A stretch of DNA of 64,000 nucleotides. Source: JB111 sp052093225. Its GTDB lineage: Bacteria > Actinomycetota > Actinomycetes > Actinomycetales > Actinomycetaceae. The DNA lies in contig JBQDDG010000004.1 of NCBI GenBank assembly GCA_052093225.1, positions 1-64,000 on the forward strand. Direction: 5' to 3'. Below, piece by piece: positions 17,407-26,991 of this stretch. The notes under the pieces are model-generated. The model had not been told where the DNA came from. It worked only from the letters and a program-made list of their open reading frames with translations, and did not search any database. Position numbers and translations under genes: made by a program. The first letter of the stretch is position 1; each line of letters starts with the position of its first letter.

Positions 17407-18531
17407 TCAGGCGATCGCCGTGCGCACCCGAGTGCGTGCCACGTGATCCGCCGGCCCGTGGATCGGTGTGCTGAGCCCACCGAGCGGGAGACCGGTCCCA
17501 CCCCAGCGGGCGGCGACGATCTCCGCGCCGATGGAGACCGCAGTCTCCTCCGGGGTGCGCGCCCCGAGATCGAGGCCGATCGGTGAGGAGAGCCGCGCGA
17601 GCTCGACCTCGCCGACCCCCTCCTCGCGCAGCCGGGCGTTCCGGTCCTCGTGCGTACGACGGCTCCCCATGACCCCGATGTAGGCCGCCTCGGTGCGCAA
17701 CGCCTCGACCAGGAGCGGGACGTCGAACTTCGGGTCGTGCGTGAGGACGCAGATGACGGTGCGCGCGTCGACGTCCGCCTCCGCGAGGTGGTCGTGGGGC
17801 CAGGCGCGCACCACCTCGTCGGCCTCGGGGAAACGCGCGCTGGTGGCGAAGACCGGGCGCGCGTCGCACACGGTGACCTGGTAGCCCAGGTACTTCCCCA
17901 GCCGCGCGAGCGCGCCGGCAAAGTCGATCGCCCCGTAGATGAGCATGCGGGGCGGGGGTGCGTAGGACTCGACGAAGACGGCGACGTCGGTCTTCCGGCC
18001 CTCCCCGTCCGCGCCGAGGTGGACCGTGCGGGTGCTGCCGTTCTCCAGGAGGCCGAGCGCATCGCTGGCGATCGACCGGTCGAGGAACGGGTTGCCGGTC
18101 GAGCCGTGCCGCTCGCCGTCGACCATCACCAGGGTGGTCCCCGGGGCGGGGCCGTCGACGACGGTGGCGACGACGGCGGGCACGTGCCGGTCGACGGCGG
18201 CGGCGAGCCGGTCGACGGGCACGAGCGCCGGGTCGACGCGCCGGACGAGCACCTCGAGCTCGCCCCCGCAGGTCAGCCCGACGGCGAACGCCTCGTCGTC
18301 GCTCACGCCGTAGCGCACGACCTCGGCGTCGCCGGAGGAGAGGACCTCCTGGCACCGCAGGTAGAGGTCGCCCTCGACGCAGCCGCCGGACACGCTGCCG
18401 ACCACGCGTCCCTGGGCGTCGACGGCCATCGACGCGCCCGGCTGGCGCGGCGAGGAGCGCCAGGTCTCGACGACCGTGGCGAGCGCGAACGGCTCGGTCC
18501 AGCCGCGGACCGCGCCGAGGATGTCCTTCAC
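17407..18531 (-). CDS. xdhC: XdhC/CoxI-family Moco maturation factor
   Basis: 374 residues. XdhC-type proteins bind Moco and help sulfurate and insert it into xanthine-dehydrogenase-family enzymes. The N-terminal domain has SSPRQPGASMAV and GSVSGGCVEGDL. The C-terminal Rossmann domain has MLIYGAIDFAGALARL and YIGVMGSRRTHEDRN. Convergent with moaC, 20 bp apart. No XDH or CO dehydrogenase structural subunit is in the window. The next genes (BenE remnant, PucR remnant) fit a damaged purine or aromatic catabolism locus. Confidence 0.92.
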   Translation of the reverse strand: MKDILGAVRGWTEPFALATVVETWRSSPRQPGASMAVDAQGRVVGSVSGGCVEGDLYLRCQEVLSSGDAEVVRYGVSDDEAFAVGLTCGGELEVLVRRVDPALVPVDRLAAAVDRHVPAVVATVVDGPAPGTTLVMVDGERHGSTGNPFLDRSIASDALGLLENGSTRTVHLGADGEGRKTDVAVFVESYAPPPRMLIYGAIDFAGALARLGKYLGYQVTVCDARPVFATSARFPEADEVVRAWPHDHLAEADVDARTVICVLTHDPKFDVPLLVEALRTEAAYIGVMGSRRTHEDRNARLREEGVGEVELARLSSPIGLDLGARTPEETAVSIGAEIVAARWGGTGLPLGGLSTPIHGPADHVARTRVRTAIA

Positions 18532-18541
18532 ACGTCTCCGA

Positions 18542-18763
18542 TCAGTCGTCCTGCTCGCGCCGGGCGAAGTCCTTGGGCTCGAGGACGAGCGAGGTGACCA
18601 CGCCGCCGACGAGCGCCCAGAACGGGGCCGAGATGTGCAGGATAGACACCCCGCTCATGGCGATGACGAGTGCGACGAGCGCGCCCACCTGGAAGCGCCT
18701 CTCCCGGAAGCTGGACTGGAACGCCTGCAGGAGGACACCGATCATCGCGAGGCCCGCGAGCCC
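18542..18763 (-). pseudogene. C-terminal remnant of a BenE-type transporter
   Basis: About 74 codons remain, ending properly with a TGA 10 bp before xdhC starts. The sequence GLAGLAMIGVLLQAF...GVSILHISAPFWALVGG resembles the last two membrane segments of benzoate/H+ symporter (BenE) proteins, normally ~390 residues. The 5' part is missing: at about 18760 the sequence switches abruptly into a different gene on the other strand. The family call rests on a short stretch, so it is moderate. Confidence 0.6.
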
Positions 18764-20190
18764 TGCTCGTCTCCGGCGCCCCGGCCGGCACCCTCAACGG
18801 GTACTCGGGCAGACGGCGCACCTTCACCGAGCACGAGGTCGAGCTCACCGTCACCCTGGCCAACCAGGCGGCGATCGCCATCGCCGGCTCACGGCTGCGT
18901 ACCGCGCAGGCACGCACGATCCACGACCTCACCGAGCTCAACTCCTCGCTCGAGGAGCAGCACACGCTCGCCCAGCAGGCCGACGCCATCCACCAGCGGC
19001 TCGCCCAGGTCGCGCTCGAGGAACGCGGGGTGACGGGTGTCGCCCAGGTGCTCAGCGACCTCCTCGACCGCTCCGTCGTCGTCGAGGAGTCGACCGGCCG
19101 TACCCTCGCCACGGTCCAGGTCCCGCGCCGCGAGATCACCGTGCCGACGACGGCCGCCGTCGACGGGATCCAGGAACAGATCGCCGGTTCCTCGCCGAGC
19201 CGCGACCTCGTCGACGTCGAGGGAGGGGTCGGGAACGGCGTCGGTGCGCTGACGGTCTCCGCCGTCTGGCTCGGCGGCGAGGCGGCCGCCCACGTCTGGC
19301 TCGACGGCGTGAGCGCCACCCTCTCCCCGCTCGACCGCCGCGCCGTCGACTACGCCGGGACGGTCCTCGCGCTCGAGCTGCTGCGTCGGCGCACCGCGCA
19401 GGAGGTGGAGTGGCGCACCACGGCCGACCTGGTCCGCGAGCTCGTTCGCGGCGACCCGGGCGCACACTCCGAGCTCGTCTCGCGCGCGGCGCGGCTCGGC
19501 CACGACCTCGACCAGCCGCACACGGTGCTCATGGCCCGTCCCGACGCGGCGAGCACGGAGCGGGAGACGGCGCTGCTCGGCGTCGTGCGCTCGCTGGCCA
19601 CGACCGTCGAGCCGCGACCGCTCGTGGCGGCCGTCGGACCACTCGTCATCGCCCTGTGGCCGACCTCGGACAGTGCGGCCGCACGCTCGGTGGCAGAGGA
19701 GGTCCGGCGGACCTACGGGCGGGCCAGGTCACGGCGTGGCACGGCCTCGGTCGTCGTGCCCTCGACCTGCCGGCTGCTGCCCGAGTACGCGGCCGCCTTC
19801 CGTCTCGGGCGGGGCCTGGCCGAGCTCGCTCGGCTGCGCGAGCGGTCCGACCTGACGATCACCCCGGGCGACCTGGGACCGATCGGGCTCCTGCTGCAGG
19901 TCGAGGACACCGCCGAGCTCCTCCGCTTCGCCGACCGCGCCCTGGGTCCGCTGCGTGAGCACGACGAGCGGCGCGGCTCCAGCCTGGTCGAGACCCTCGC
20001 GGTCTACCTCGACCACGACTCCAACACCGCCGCCACCGCGACGGCCATGCACGTCCACCCCAACACGGTGGGTCTGCGGGTGCGCCGGATCGAGGAGCTG
20101 CTGGGGCGTTCGCTGACCCAGACCGAGACCGTCGTCCACCTGGGGCTGGCCCTCATGGCGGCCCAGGTCGTCAGCGCGATGTCGGCGTAG
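18764..20190 (+). pseudogene. 5'-truncated GAF/PucR-type transcriptional regulator
   Basis: About 475 residues remain. They begin in the middle of a GAF domain (LLVSGAPAGTLNGYS...TEHEVELTVTLANQAAIAIA). A coiled stretch, a PucR/CdaR-like middle domain and a C-terminal PucR-type helix-turn-helix follow (LAVYLDHDSNTAATATAMHVHPNTV...RRIEELLG). The start of the GAF domain and any upstream part are gone; upstream in frame is antisense of the BenE remnant. PucR-type regulators control purine or aromatic catabolism, which fits next to xdhC and a BenE-type transporter. Its 3' end overlaps the MFS gene by 20 bp. Confidence 0.75.
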
Positions 20191-21394
20191 CGTCCGCCCC
20201 GCTCGTGGCGTCCGGTCGCCACGTCCTCGGCAGGAGGGGCAGGGGCACGAGCCACAGCGCCGCCAGGACGCCGAGCGCGATCCCGACCCCGTCGCGCTCG
20301 ATCGCCAGGGCCAGCAGCGGGGTGCCGATGACGACGAGGAAGTTCGCCACCCCGTTGAGCACGCCCGTGGCCGCCGCGGGCCCGTCGCTGCGGAGCCGTT
20401 GCGCGCCGGCGAGGGCGACGGCGAAGGGCAAGCCGCTCGAGACGCCGATGACCAGCGTCGCGGTCACGGCGATCGCGGGTGTCGAGGGGAAGGCGAGGAG
20501 GAGGGTGCACCCGGCGCACACCACCAGGGAGCCGGCCACGACGAGGCGGGGGCTCACCGAGGGCCGCGAGGTCAGCCACCCGCCGAACGGGCGGCTGACC
20601 AGGGTGGTGACCAGGACGAGGGAACCGATGAGCGAGGCGGTGCGGGCCTCGATTCCCCAGGTCGCGCGGAGGATCTCCGCCGCCCAGTTGCCGAGTACCA
20701 CCCCGAGCCCGAAGGTCGAGGCGTGCACCGCGGTGAAGCGCCACAGCTCGGGGTCGCGCAGGACGTGCGGGCGCGTGGTGTCGCGGGCGGCGCGCTCGCG
20801 GTGCACGGGCGGCATGCCGCGGACCATCGTCCACACCAGGGCGATGGCCACCAGTGCCGGGACGATCGCCGTCCCCCAGGCCGAGCGCCAGCCGAGCAGC
20901 GGCTCGAGGGCAGGGATGACGGCGACGCCGATCCCGCCGAAGCCGATGGCCATGCCGCCAAAGGCGCCCAGGCCGAGCTGACCGGTCCCCGAGCGCCGGG
21001 CGAGGTCGGCGCCGGCGACGAAGCCGACCGCACTGCCCGCTCCTGCCACGAACCTGGCGACGAAGGCGACCGTGATCGAGGGCACAAGCAGGGCCACCAC
21101 GTAGGACAGGGCGGTCAGCGACATCCCCAGCAGTGCCGTGCGCCGCACGCCCCACCGGTCGACCAGGGCGCCCGCGGGGAGCTGGAGCGCGGCGTAGGTC
21201 ACCGCGAAGACGGTGGTGAGCAGACCGATCGGCACGAGCGTGGTGCCGTAGGCCTCGGCGAGGCTGCTCGCGCCACCGCCGGCCGCCGTCAGTCCCCAGC
21301 CCGTGCTCCCGCCGAGGAATCCCGCTGGAAGCAGCAGCCGTGCCGGGCGTGAGCGTGGGCCGTGCCCGCCGCCGCCCGTGGACCTGTCCGTCAC
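20171..21394 (-). CDS. MFS transporter, substrate unknown
   Basis: 407 residues with about twelve membrane segments. The motif between TM2 and TM3, LVDRWGVRRTALLG, is the MFS motif A. The overall pattern (GFLGGSTGWG near the N-terminus, GVLNGVANFLVVIGTP in TM11) is like CynX/NimT-type or general efflux MFS. It starts at a GTG or ATG near 21394 and converges on the truncated PucR-type gene with a 20-bp overlap. Nothing nearby fixes the substrate. Confidence 0.8.
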   Translation of the reverse strand: MTDRSTGGGGHGPRSRPARLLLPAGFLGGSTGWGLTAAGGGASSLAEAYGTTLVPIGLLTTVFAVTYAALQLPAGALVDRWGVRRTALLGMSLTALSYVVALLVPSITVAFVARFVAGAGSAVGFVAGADLARRSGTGQLGLGAFGGMAIGFGGIGVAVIPALEPLLGWRSAWGTAIVPALVAIALVWTMVRGMPPVHRERAARDTTRPHVLRDPELWRFTAVHASTFGLGVVLGNWAAEILRATWGIEARTASLIGSLVLVTTLVSRPFGGWLTSRPSVSPRLVVAGSLVVCAGCTLLLAFPSTPAIAVTATLVIGVSSGLPFAVALAGAQRLRSDGPAAATGVLNGVANFLVVIGTPLLALAIERDGVGIALGVLAALWLVPLPLLPRTWRPDATSGADATPTSR

Positions 21395-21565
21395 CGTCGC
21401 CCTGCGCCCCCTCGTCGATCACCCGTGCTGCCGGGCCAGTATGTGCGTCCGCAGGGCGGGGCGGTGTGGTGCTCCGGCCAGTGATCAGCGCCCGCGTTGT
21501 CGCCGCCCACCAGTGGCGGGGCGGGACGGACGGGCCTCGGGCGGGCGCTGCGGGACGTGCGGCCG

Positions 21566-22114
21566 TCAGGTGGAGCGGGGCGTGTCGACGTCCTCGCCGC
21601 CGGCCAGGTCCCCGCACTCGACGAGCCGCACGGGGTGGATGCGCAGGTAGGGGGCGGCGCCGTCGTCGTCGGTGAGGGCGGCCCGCAGGGGTGCGCGGTG
21701 CGCGGACGGGATCAGCACGGGGTGGCGGCCGCGTCCGCCGAAGGCGGCCCGGGCCAGGCCGTCGCCACCCTCGTCCAGCACGCGGCGCACGACGTCGGCG
21801 CCGATGTCGGGGTAGTCGACGAGGTGGACCGCGACGCGGGCGCCGGGGTCGACGGCGTCCAGCCCGGTCCGCAGCGACGCGCCGATCCCGCGGTCCCACC
21901 CCGCGCAGTGGGCCTCCCGGGCCCCCTCGGGCAGCTCGGGGCGCGCGGCGCCGGTGACCACGACGACGTCGTCGCACCCGCCGTCCCGCAGCGCCGCGAC
22001 GGCGCGCTCGAGCCAGTCCTCGACGAGGATCTTCGGCCGGCCGTACCGACGTCCCGCGCCCGCGGCGAGGAGGAGTCCCGTGGCCCCGCGGCTCGCCTGT
22101 CCGTCGTCGTCCAT
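21566..22114 (-). CDS. MocA-like nucleotidyltransferase
   Basis: 182 residues. The N-terminus TGLLLAAGAGRRYGRPKIL is the nucleotide-binding loop of MobA/MocA-like NTP transferases, and VHLVDYPDIGADVV carries the metal-binding Asp. MocA adds CMP to Moco for XDH-family enzymes and pairs functionally with XdhC; that fits the neighbourhood. The ATG at 22114 is chosen because the family motif begins ~10 residues later; the longer in-frame extension is not conserved in character. MobA itself (GMP transfer) is the alternative. Confidence 0.82.
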   Translation of the reverse strand: MDDDGQASRGATGLLLAAGAGRRYGRPKILVEDWLERAVAALRDGGCDDVVVVTGAARPELPEGAREAHCAGWDRGIGASLRTGLDAVDPGARVAVHLVDYPDIGADVVRRVLDEGGDGLARAAFGGRGRHPVLIPSAHRAPLRAALTDDDGAAPYLRIHPVRLVECGDLAGGEDVDTPRST

Positions 22115-22298
22115 TCGCCCAGGTTCGCCGAGGCGCCGGCCGCGGACAAGCTGCGAGCGCCCCACAGGCACGCTGCACTTCTGAGCATCCACAGGGGTAC
22201 CCGTGTCGGAGGCCCTCGCCGGCAGCAGGAATGAGGTAGAAATACCCCACCTATCCGGGACCTCCCGTCCCGGACACCCGACCGCTGAAGGAGAGGCC

Positions 22299-22526
22299 AT
22301 GGACCGCATCGTCGCGAGCACGACCTCCCCGAGGACCACCGCCTCCTCGACCGCACTGACCGGAGCGCCCTCGGCGTTGTCGCCCGACTCCGCGTGGATG
22401 CTCCCGCCGGACGATCTCGTCGCCGATGTCGAGTCCGCCTTCTCCGCCCCGTCGCCCGCGGGCGTCCCCGCCTACGGGGGCCTGCGCTACACGGCCGCCT
22501 GGTGGGCGGCACGCCCCGGGTACTGA
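22299..22526 (+). CDS. Small protein of unknown function
   Basis: 75 residues, starting at an ATG with AAGGAG seven bases upstream. The first half is rich in Ser, Thr and Ala; the second half contains WMLPPDDLVADVESAF and ends GGLRYTAAWWAARPGY. No signal peptide or membrane helix. It lies 27 bp before moaB on the same strand and diverges from the mocA-like gene. A short inverted repeat (GAGGTA-GAAA-TACCCC, about 22233-22248) lies upstream. I do not recognise the family. Confidence 0.6.
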   Translation: MDRIVASTTSPRTTASSTALTGAPSALSPDSAWMLPPDDLVADVESAFSAPSPAGVPAYGGLRYTAAWWAARPGY

Positions 22527-22553
22527 GCGGCCGCCACCGTTACGTTGGGTGTC

Positions 22554-23063
22554 ATGGCCACCTCGTCCGTCCCCACGCCGATCCCCGGCGCCGTCGTCAC
22601 TGTCTCCGACCGCTGCCACGCCGGCACGCAGGAGGACCGCTCCGGCCCCCTCGCCCGTGACCTTCTCGCCGAGGCCGGCATCGAGGCCGGTGAGCCCGTC
22701 GTCGTCCCCGACGAGGTCGAGGCGGTCCGGGACGCCGTCCGCGCCGCGATCGACGCCGGGGCCCGGTTCGTCCTCACCACCGGCGGCACCGGCATCGGTC
22801 CGCGCGACGTGACCCCCGAGGCCGTCACGCCGTTCATCGCCCTCGACCTGCCGGGCATCGCCGAGGCGGTGCGCGCGCACGGCCGGCAGTCGACACCGCT
22901 CGCCGACATCTCCCGCAGCGTCGTGGGCCTCACTGCCCGCTCCGACGACGCGGCTCTCGTCGTCACGGCCCCCGGGTCCACGAGCGGGGTCAAGGACACG
23001 GTGACGGTCGTGGCCCCGCTCGTCGCACACGTCCTCGGCCAGGCGGCGGGCGGCACGCACTGA
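22554..23063 (+). CDS. moaB: MoaB/Mog-family molybdopterin adenylyltransferase
   Basis: 169 residues. Family motifs: VVTVSDRCHAGTQEDRSGP near the start, LTTGGTGIGPRDVTPEA near 80, and VVTAPGSTSGVKD near 145. It adenylylates molybdopterin before MoeA inserts molybdate. An ATG at 22554 is used; a TTG nine bases upstream is also in frame. It is separated from the main moa operon by about 5 kb. Confidence 0.92.
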   Translation: MATSSVPTPIPGAVVTVSDRCHAGTQEDRSGPLARDLLAEAGIEAGEPVVVPDEVEAVRDAVRAAIDAGARFVLTTGGTGIGPRDVTPEAVTPFIALDLPGIAEAVRAHGRQSTPLADISRSVVGLTARSDDAALVVTAPGSTSGVKDTVTVVAPLVAHVLGQAAGGTH

Positions 23064-23196
23064 TCCGCCGTACGGCCCGGGAGCAGTGCCCGAGACGGAC
23101 TTGCAACCTGTCGCCGCGGCACGCCCCACCGCTCCGGCGGGCGCCCTGCCTACCATCGGGCATCGGTGCCTCGCGCACGCGAGCGGAGGGCGAAGC

Positions 23197-23676
23197 ATGA
23201 TCTTCAAGGCAGTCGGCGACGGGCGCCCGTACCCCGAGCACGGCCTTGTCACGCCCAAGGAGTGGGCCGCCGTCGCCCCGCGGCAGGTCCGGCTGGACCA
23301 GCTCGTCACCACGCGCGCGGAGCTCGACCTGCACTCGCTCCTGTCCTCGGACTCGACGTTCTTCGGGGACCTGTTCGCCCACGTGGTCCGCTGGCGCGGC
23401 ACCTTCTACCTGGAGGACGGGCTGCACCGCGCGCTGCGGGCGGCGCTCCAACAGCGCACCGTCATCCACGCCCGGGTCCTCGACCTCGACGACCCGGACC
23501 ACCCCACGGGCAGCCAGCAAGTGATCGACGCGCCCGTGCGCACGCCGCTCGGCGACGCGCCACCACCCCCGCCGCGCACGTCCCTGCCTCCTCCCCCGCC
23601 TCCGCCGAGGAGCTCCGACCACCGCGTGCCGCGCCGGTCCCTGGCCGACCGACGGCCGCGTGGACGGCGCACGTGA
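23197..23676 (+). CDS. Conserved actinobacterial protein of unknown function (sometimes labelled VapB-like)
   Basis: 159 residues. The first ~110 residues are folded: MIFKAVGDGRPYPEHG at the start, then VRLDQLVTTRAELDL, SDSTFFGDLFAHVV and YLEDGLHRALRAALQQR. The DGLHRALRAAL part recalls ParB-like or sulfiredoxin-like folds. I recall similar proteins being annotated as VapB antitoxins, but there is no adjacent PIN-domain toxin. The tail is Pro-rich, then Arg-rich. GGAGGG precedes the ATG. The next gene, a LytR_C protein 22 bp on, is likely in the same transcript. Confidence 0.7.
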   Translation: MIFKAVGDGRPYPEHGLVTPKEWAAVAPRQVRLDQLVTTRAELDLHSLLSSDSTFFGDLFAHVVRWRGTFYLEDGLHRALRAALQQRTVIHARVLDLDDPDHPTGSQQVIDAPVRTPLGDAPPPPPRTSLPPPPPPPRSSDHRVPRRSLADRRPRGRRT

Positions 23677-23698
23677 CCGCGTCCATTACGGTTGCCGG

Positions 23699-24288
23699 GT
23701 GAACCCGGCCCGACCCCCGCTGCCTCCGCACGCCAGGCGGCGTCGCGCGATCCAGCAGCGGCAGACCATCGTCATCGGCGGCCTCGTCGCGGCGTTGCTG
23801 CTCGTGGCGCTGGTCGCCGCGGCGATCTACGCGCAGATCCTGCCCGCCCCCTTCGACCGGGAGTTCAGCGCGGATCCCGAGTCCGACTCAGCCGGTGCGC
23901 CGGCGGCCGACGCCCAGCCGTGCCCGCCGGAGGGCGCCGAGCCGCGCGCACTCGACGAGATCACCACGAACGTCTTCAACGCCACCGAACGAGCGGGGCT
24001 CGCGAGCACGACGGCGCAGGAGCTCGTCGCCGCCGGCGTCGTCGTCAACCAGCAGGGCAACTGGGGCGGGGGCACCTACGAGGGCGCGGTGCGCATCGTC
24101 GCCGGCTCGAGCGGCGTGGTGCCCGCGTACTCGGTCGCCCGGGTCTTTCCCAGCGCCCAGGTGACGATGGACGACCGCACCGACGAGTCCGTCGACATCA
24201 TCCTCGGCGACGCGTTTGACGCCCCGCTGCCCCCCGAGGAGATCGGGGCCCTCGACCCGTCCGCGCCGATCGCCGCCCCCGAGGAGTG
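23699..24288 (+). CDS. LytR C-terminal domain (VirR-like) membrane protein, ends at gap
   Basis: About 196 residues. A short basic N-terminus is followed by one membrane helix (TIVIGGLVAALLLVALVAAAIYA, described as residues ~23-45), then an extracytoplasmic LytR_C domain beginning ITTNVFNATERAGLAST and ending VDIILGDAF. Such proteins sit in the envelope and support LytR-CpsA-Psr cell wall ligases. The GTG start at 23699 is 22 bp after the previous gene. The last readable codon is TG plus an unknown base, so the stop may be exactly at the gap or a little beyond it. Confidence 0.82.
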
Positions 24289-24388
24289 NNNNNNNNNNNN
24301 NNNNNNNNNNNNNNNNNNNNNNNNNNNNNNNNNNNNNNNNNNNNNNNNNNNNNNNNNNNNNNNNNNNNNNNNNNNNNNNNNNNNNNNN
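24289..24388. other. Assembly gap, 100 Ns
   Basis: Exactly 100 Ns, a conventional placeholder, so the true length is unknown. It hides the 3' ends of two convergent genes: the LytR_C gene and the permease. Confidence 0.95.
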
Positions 24389-25587
24389 GTCATGCCGCCG
24401 AGGGTGAGCGTGAAGTTCGCGATGCCGAGGACGAGGGCGACCGCGGCGGTGTTGAGGTTGACCGGGTCGGAGAAGTCGACGCGGTGCTGGACCCAGATGC
24501 GCGCGCCGAGCATGCCGATCATCCCGTACAGGACGGTGGCCGCGCCGCCGAGGACACCCGCGGGGATCGTGGCGATGAGCTCGCCGAACTTCGGGGACAT
24601 CGACAGGACGAGCCCGAACAGTCCGGCCACCACGTAGGCCGCCGTCGAGTAGACGCGCGTGGCGGCCATGACCCCGATGTTCTCGGCGTACGTCGTCGTG
24701 CCGGAGCCGCCGCCCGAGCCGGCGAGGACGGTCGCGAGCCCGTCCGCCATGAGGGCGCGGCCGGTGATCGGGTCGAGGTCGCGGTCCGTCATCGCGGACA
24801 CCGACTTCACGTGGCCGACGTTCTCGGCGACGAGCACGAGCACGACCGGCAGGAAGAGCCCGAGGACCTGGACGTCGAAGCTCGGCGCCGTGAACTCGGG
24901 CAGGCCGATCCAGGCGGCGTCCCGCACGGGGTCCAGCTCCACCTCGCCGCGCGCGAGCGCCGTCGCGTACCCGACGAGCACGCCGACCAGGATGGACAGC
25001 CGCCCGAGGAGCCCCCGGAACAGGACGGTGACGAGCAGGATGGACACGATCGTCACGACGGCGGTCACCGGCGCCAGCTGGACGTTGTCCCAGGCGGCCG
25101 GCGCGAGGTTGAAGCCGATGAGGGCGACGATCGTGCCCGTGACGGTCGGCGGCATGATGAGGTCGATCCACCGCGAGCCCGCGATGTGGACGAGCAGCCC
25201 GACGAGCGCGAGGGCGATGCCCGTGACGAGCACCCCACCGAGCGCGACGGCCATCTCCTCCGGCGTCGGCTGCCCGTCGACCGCCTGCAGCGCCGTGATC
25301 GGCGCGATGAACGCGAAGCTCGACCCGAGGTAGCTCGGCAGCCGCCCGCCGGTGATGACGAGGAACATCAGCGTGCCGACGGCAGAGAAGAACAGCGTCG
25401 TCGCGGGCGGGAAGCCGGTCAGGAGCGGCACGAGGAAGGTGGCACCGAACATGGCGACGACGTGCTGGGCGCCGATCCCGATGGTCGCCGGCCACGAGAG
25501 GCGCTCGTCCGGGGCGACGACGTCGCCGGCCCCGACCACCTTCCCGTCGCCGTGCAGCTTCCACAGTCCCGTGCGACCCGATGCCAT
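24389..25587 (-). CDS. Uracil/xanthine permease (NCS2 family), 3' end in gap
   Basis: About 400 residues are visible, all membrane protein, with the last ~30 or so missing in the gap. Family motifs: GIGAQHVVAMFGATFLVP near residue 38, LPVVLVLVAENVGHVKSV near 235, and GSGTTTYAENIGVMAATRVYS near 295, the NCS2 signature in its UraA/PyrP form. It probably imports uracil, which upp in this window could use. The ATG at 25587 has GAGGGAG upstream. Confidence 0.9.
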
Positions 25588-25697
25588 CCGTGCTCCCTCG
25601 TCCCGTGGCCCCGGGCGGGACCCGCGCCATGCTAGCCGTGGTGTGGGATCCTTCCCTCGCGGGTCGCGAAAGGCACCGCGGACGTCGAGGAGGGTGC

Positions 25698-26213
25698 ATG
25701 GCCGAGCAGTGGGCGGTGCCCTCCGGGGCGCCGCGCAGCCGCTTCGCCGAGCAGGCCCCGGCCCCCGACGGCGGGGCCCCCGAGCCGTACGCCGCGGCCC
25801 CCCGGCAGGTCGGGACCGCGAGCGCGCCCTACGGCGTCGCGGACCTGCCCTGGGCATGGTCCGGTCAGGACGCGCCCGCCGCCGCTCGGCCCGACGTCCG
25901 CACCCGCGGGCCGTTCCCGGGCACGGAGCACGTCGATCTCGCCGCCACGCTCGGCGGCCCCGGGTACGAGGGACGGCCCCCGCGCACCGATGCGCTCGCG
26001 GTGCTCGCCCTGGTCGCGGGACTGCTGGGGATCATCCCGTGGGTCGGGATCGCCGCGATCGCGCTCGGCCACGTCGCCCTGTACCGGCTCGCCCGCGACC
26101 CCTACGTGGGCGGGCGCGGCCTTGCCCTCGCGGGCACGGTCCTCGGCTACCTGACGGTGGCGATGCACCTGGTCATCGAGCTGCTCTTCTCCACGGTGAG
26201 CTCGCTGTTCTGA
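25698..26213 (+). CDS. DUF4190-type small membrane protein
   Basis: 171 residues. The first ~95 are a disordered Pro/Ala/Gly-rich cytoplasmic tail. The rest has two membrane helices around AVLALVAGLLGIIPWVGIAA and GRGLALAGTVLGYLTVAMHL, with the short ALGHVALYRL loop typical of DUF4190. AGGAGGG precedes the ATG. Function unknown. Confidence 0.8.
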   Translation: MAEQWAVPSGAPRSRFAEQAPAPDGGAPEPYAAAPRQVGTASAPYGVADLPWAWSGQDAPAAARPDVRTRGPFPGTEHVDLAATLGGPGYEGRPPRTDALAVLALVAGLLGIIPWVGIAAIALGHVALYRLARDPYVGGRGLALAGTVLGYLTVAMHLVIELLFSTVSSLF

Positions 26214-26256
26214 GACGGCGCGACCGCGCGTCGGCAGCGACCTACCATCGCTGCTC

Positions 26257-26991
26257 ATGAAGCCGTTCCTGCTCCTCGCCACGCGTCCGGAGGACGCCGT
26301 GGCCGACGCCGAGCACGAGCAGATCCTGCGGTACTCGGGCCTGGGCCGGGACGAGCTCGTGCGCGTGCGGCTCGAGTCCGGCCCGCTGCCGGACATCGAC
26401 CTCAGCGACCTGTCGGGGATCATCGTCGGCGGCAGCCCGTTCACCGGGTCGGTGCCGCAGGAGACGAAGTCCGACACCCAGCTGCGCGTGGAGGCCGAGC
26501 TCTCGGCGCTGCTCGACGTCGTGGTCGCGGAGGACTTCCCCTTCCTCGGCGCCTGCTACGGCGTGGGGACGCTCGCCCGGCACCGCGGCGCCGTCGTCGA
26601 CGGGACCTGGGCCGAGCCGATCTCTGCGCCGACGGTCGAGCTGACGGGGGCCGGTCGTGACCACGAGCTGTGCGCCGGGATGCAGCACCGGTTCCAGGCG
26701 TTCGTCGGTCACAAGGAGGCGGTGCGGGAGCTGCCCGAGGGGGCGACGCTGCTCGCGACCTCCGGCCCCTGCCCCGTCCAGATGTTCCAGGTGCAGGACA
26801 ACCTGTTCGCCACGCAGTTCCATCCCGAACTCGACGGGCCCGGCATCCTCCAGCGCATCGAGGCCTACCGGCTCGCCGGGTACTTCGACCCGGCCGACCA
26901 GGAGTTGGTCGAACGCGCCGTCGAGGGCGCCGACGTCCGCTCGGCCAACCGCGTGCTCACGAACTTCGTCCGCCTCTACGCCCGCCCCTGA
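26257..26991 (+). CDS. Class I glutamine amidotransferase (GuaA-type fold)
   Basis: 244 residues, a stand-alone GATase domain. The nucleophile cysteine is in FLGACYGVGTLA near residue 97, and the histidine and glutamate in TQFHPELD near 190. Such proteins hydrolyse glutamine, or relatives like gamma-glutamyl compounds. It has no synthetase domain and no obvious partner gene nearby, so its substrate is open. Confidence 0.88.
   Translation: MKPFLLLATRPEDAVADAEHEQILRYSGLGRDELVRVRLESGPLPDIDLSDLSGIIVGGSPFTGSVPQETKSDTQLRVEAELSALLDVVVAEDFPFLGACYGVGTLARHRGAVVDGTWAEPISAPTVELTGAGRDHELCAGMQHRFQAFVGHKEAVRELPEGATLLATSGPCPVQMFQVQDNLFATQFHPELDGPGILQRIEAYRLAGYFDPADQELVERAVEGADVRSANRVLTNFVRLYARP

Noticed and set aside
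23197..24288. A VapB/toxin-antitoxin module
   Set aside because: The downstream gene is a LytR_C envelope protein, not a toxin, so the VapB label is not supported by context.
24289..24388. Fusion of the LytR_C gene with sequence beyond the gap
   Set aside because: The gap length is a placeholder and the sequence beyond it is the antisense of the permease gene.
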